Shown in pieces: positions 62,084-64,000 of a stretch of DNA of 64,000 bases; within the stretch, counting starts at the first letter, position 1, and every line of letters begins with the position of its first letter. The notes under the pieces were generated by a model. The model saw only the letters and a list, made by a program, of their open reading frames with translations, made no database searches and was not told the origin of the DNA. A program made the translations under genes and the position numbers. This stretch comes from Lachnospiraceae bacterium UBA7093. GTDB taxonomy: Bacteria > Bacillota > Clostridia > Lachnospirales > Lachnospiraceae. The DNA lies in NCBI GenBank assembly GCA_002492465.1, contig DKYT01000020.1, positions 118,411 through 182,410 of the forward strand, read 5' to 3'.

Positions 62084-63039
62084 TGTTCTTCCTCTCCATC
62101 CTTTTCTCTCTTTTGCCTTTCCTTCTGGCAGACCATCGAAAAGCGGTATTCAAAGTCTCTTCGGTTTTTCATAGCCATATTGGACAGAATCAGCCCCGCA
62201 AAGAAAGACTGGATCGCCGCCATGATTACAAAGCCGCACACGATCAGCGTGGGGAACTTCAGCACCAGCCCTGTTTTCATAAACTCCAGAAGTACCGGAA
62301 TAAAGAATACAACGGCGATAATCGTCAGGAAAAGCGCCAGATAACTGAAAAAGCCAAAGGGTTTATAATCTCTGTACAGCCTGAAGATGGTTCCCAGCAC
62401 CTTAAATCCGTCCGAATAGGTGTTAAGCTTGGACTCGCTTCCCTCCGGTCTGTCTCTGTACTCCACAATCACATTGTCGATCTGCATATGATTGTAAACG
62501 GCATGTATGGTCATCTCCGTTTCAATTTCAAATCCCTTGGACAAAACGGGAAATGTTTTTACAAACCCATAGCTGAAGGCTCTGAAGCCTGTCATAATAT
62601 CCTTGATCTGGCAGCCAAATAAATGGTTAATGCTGGCGCGTACCAGAGAATTTCCCATATTATGGAAAGGTCGTTTGTTCTCCTCAAAATAAGTAGAGGA
62701 CAGACGGTCTCCCACCACCATATCCGCGTTATGATTCAGAACCTTGTCCACCATCTCCGGTGCAAATTCCATGGGATAGGTGTCGTCCCCGTCCACCATG
62801 ATATAACACTGTGCCTCGATCTCACGGAACATTCGCCGAATCACATTCCCTTTGCCCTGCATATATTCATGGCGAACCACAGCTCCATGCTCCTTTGCAA
62901 TCTCCGCGGTGCGGTCTGTAGAATTGTTATTATATACATAAATCACCGCCTCCGGAAAAGCCTTACGGGTATCTTCTATCACCTTTGCGATGGTTTTCTC
63001 CTCATTGTAGCAGGGGATTAGAACTGCAATTTTATCCAT
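62080..63039 (-). CDS. Glycosyltransferase family 2, DPM1/GtrB-like
   Basis: The protein has 319 residues from MDKIAVLIPCYNEEKTIAKV (aaagga eight bases upstream; 63066 is less likely). The GT-A domain carries VYNNNSTDRTAEIA, MVDGDDTYPMEF (metal-binding Asp residues) and DIMTGFRAFS. Two C-terminal membrane helices (about 235-260, 270-290) resemble polyprenyl-phosphate sugar transferases. It is coupled to the downstream membrane protein by a four-base overlap, suggesting a lipid-linked sugar donor system. Confidence 0.88.
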   Translation of the reverse strand: MDKIAVLIPCYNEEKTIAKVIEDTRKAFPEAVIYVYNNNSTDRTAEIAKEHGAVVRHEYMQGKGNVIRRMFREIEAQCYIMVDGDDTYPMEFAPEMVDKVLNHNADMVVGDRLSSTYFEENKRPFHNMGNSLVRASINHLFGCQIKDIMTGFRAFSYGFVKTFPVLSKGFEIETEMTIHAVYNHMQIDNVIVEYRDRPEGSESKLNTYSDGFKVLGTIFRLYRDYKPFGFFSYLALFLTIIAVVFFIPVLLEFMKTGLVLKFPTLIVCGFVIMAAIQSFFAGLILSNMAMKNRRDFEYRFSMVCQKERQKREKDGEEEH

Positions 63040-63096
63040 TCTGATTATCCTTTCCATCTGCGGCATCTGTATACACGCATTTACTCTGCTATTTTA

Positions 63097-64000
63097 TCAA
63101 AGATCCCCGTAAAATTCCACAATTTTTTCCATATATGACTCCAATACGGCGTTGTCCGCCCTGTAAATCTCATGCTTTGTATGAGGATAACGCTCCATCC
63201 TGCCTTCTTTGACTCTTCTGATGAATTTTTTCTGGGGAACGGACTTCACCTGCCCGTCCCTTCCTGCCTGACACAAAAGAACCGGTATGTCTACCAACGC
63301 CGCATTTTTTCTTTTTATGGCTTTCTCACCTGCCCTGATAGCACCCCTTCCCCAGGAGTAGCTTGCAGAACTGGTTTGATAACAGCGGTTTTGCCGGCGT
63401 ATTCCCTGATAATAGGCATGCCGCGCCTGAGAATCTGCACAGCTTACGGAAAAAGGCTCATCCGGGTCAAATTTCCCCTGGGTAAAAAGACGTTTTTTTC
63501 CCCTCCCCATGAGCTTTGCCACATCACAGATCGCCTTTGCCGCCAGCACGGGGCACCCGCCCATGCGGATGGCAAGCATAGGCGCATTCAACACTGCCTT
63601 TTGAAAATCCCCAGCATAGCTTTCCAGATACCTTGCGCCCACACAGCCGCCCATGGAGTGGGCATAAAGATACAGAGGCATTCCGTCGGCAAACCCTTTC
63701 ACCGCCTGTTCCACAAAGGCATGGAGATCCCTCACATAATCCTCAAAGTCCTCCACATGCACCACCTCCGGATTCTCCCCCTGACGGAAGGACTTTCCGT
63801 GTCCCCGCTGATCCAAGATAGCAGCCTGATAACCTGCCTGATGTAAGTAATAGATAAATTCTCTGTATTTTTCCGCCGATTCGCTGAAGCCATGGCAAAT
63901 TACAACCACCGGCGCCCTTTCCTTCTGGGGGTACAGCTCATAGTATAATTCTCCCTCCGCAACCGCAAGTCTGCCTTCCTTACGGATAACGCCAAGCGCC
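63097..64000 (-). CDS. Alpha/beta hydrolase, monoacylglycerol lipase-like (partial at window end)
   Basis: The frame is open to the last base of the window, so the N terminus lies outside; about 300 residues are seen. Motifs are VVICHGFSESAEKYREF (oxyanion region), DQRGHGKSFRQGENPE, YAHSMGGCVGARYL with the nucleophile Ser (G-x-S-x-G variant HSMGG), and a late HTKHEIYR with the catalytic His. It belongs to the lysophospholipase/monoglyceride lipase group. It is separated from the GT2 by 57 bases and may be unrelated to glycan synthesis. Confidence 0.88.
   Translation of the reverse strand, partial: ALGVIRKEGRLAVAEGELYYELYPQKERAPVVVICHGFSESAEKYREFIYYLHQAGYQAAILDQRGHGKSFRQGENPEVVHVEDFEDYVRDLHAFVEQAVKGFADGMPLYLYAHSMGGCVGARYLESYAGDFQKAVLNAPMLAIRMGGCPVLAAKAICDVAKLMGRGKKRLFTQGKFDPDEPFSVSCADSQARHAYYQGIRRQNRCYQTSSASYSWGRGAIRAGEKAIKRKNAALVDIPVLLCQAGRDGQVKSVPQKKFIRRVKEGRMERYPHTKHEIYRADNAVLESYMEKIVEFYGDL

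Overview
The window looks like chromosome from an anaerobic, spore-former-type Firmicute, most likely a Lachnospiraceae (Clostridia). The evidence is spoVG, a Spo0A-type DNA-binding domain, paired glgC/glgD, a murC-dnaD-dnaC-prs block with a long (396 aa) Prs, and a mid-range GC content. The genus cannot be fixed from the sequence alone. I see no tRNA, rRNA, CRISPR array, transposase or phage gene.

Layout. (A) 2-1709, plus strand: the end of an MBOAT O-acyltransferase and its SGNH-like partner. (B) 34123 down to 1762, minus strand: 24 closely packed genes, apparently one ~32 kb transcription unit for a cell-surface polysaccharide. It holds two asparagine-synthase-type amidotransferases, five GT4 glycosyltransferases, a UDP-GlcNAc 4-epimerase/UDP-HexNAc dehydrogenase pair, a bacillosamine-type set (PglF, PglE, PglC and PglA-like proteins) with an ATP-grasp ligase where an acetyltransferase would be expected, an O-antigen-ligase-like protein, a WecE-type transaminase with a GNAT acetyltransferase, three large polytopic membrane proteins, an acyltransferase-3, an ABC flippase-type transporter and a GT52-like sialyltransferase-family protein. 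(C) 34612-38703, plus strand: pseF, a fold-III PLP decarboxylase, pseI and pseG, i.e. nonulosonic (pseudaminic-type) acid synthesis. (D) 42199 down to 38775, minus strand: pseC, a GT2 and a second ATP-grasp ligase. (E) 44073-42243, minus strand: a ~33 aa protein, a 3-methyladenine glycosylase, an RdgB/HAM1-like protein and a stand-alone Spo0A C-terminal domain. (F) 54828-44546, minus strand: housekeeping genes glgC, glgD, spoVG, a MATE transporter, pth, mfd and a Na/Pi cotransporter. (G) 55138-60016, plus strand: murC, dnaD-like, dnaC-like, prs. (H) 64000-60353, minus strand: an alpha/beta hydrolase, a GT2 and a large membrane protein.

How the genes fit together. Blocks B-D appear to make and export a glycan containing 4-amino-4,6-dideoxy sugars, an amidated N-acetylhexosaminuronic acid and a nonulosonic acid. 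PglC would start the lipid-linked chain, the GT4/GT2 enzymes extend it, the ABC protein flip it and the ligase-like protein polymerise or transfer it. pseB is absent, and the only pseH candidate is the GNAT in block B.

The most unusual signal is non-coding. Three intergenic elements (34234-34596, 44156-44541, 60015-60276) have unrelated sequences but the same architecture: a very long, almost perfect inverted-repeat stem capped by two adjacent short hairpins. I do not recognise this as a known RNA or mobile-element family. One forms the whole apparent 5' leader of the nonulosonic acid operon; the other two lie against the stop codons of the Na/Pi cotransporter and prs.
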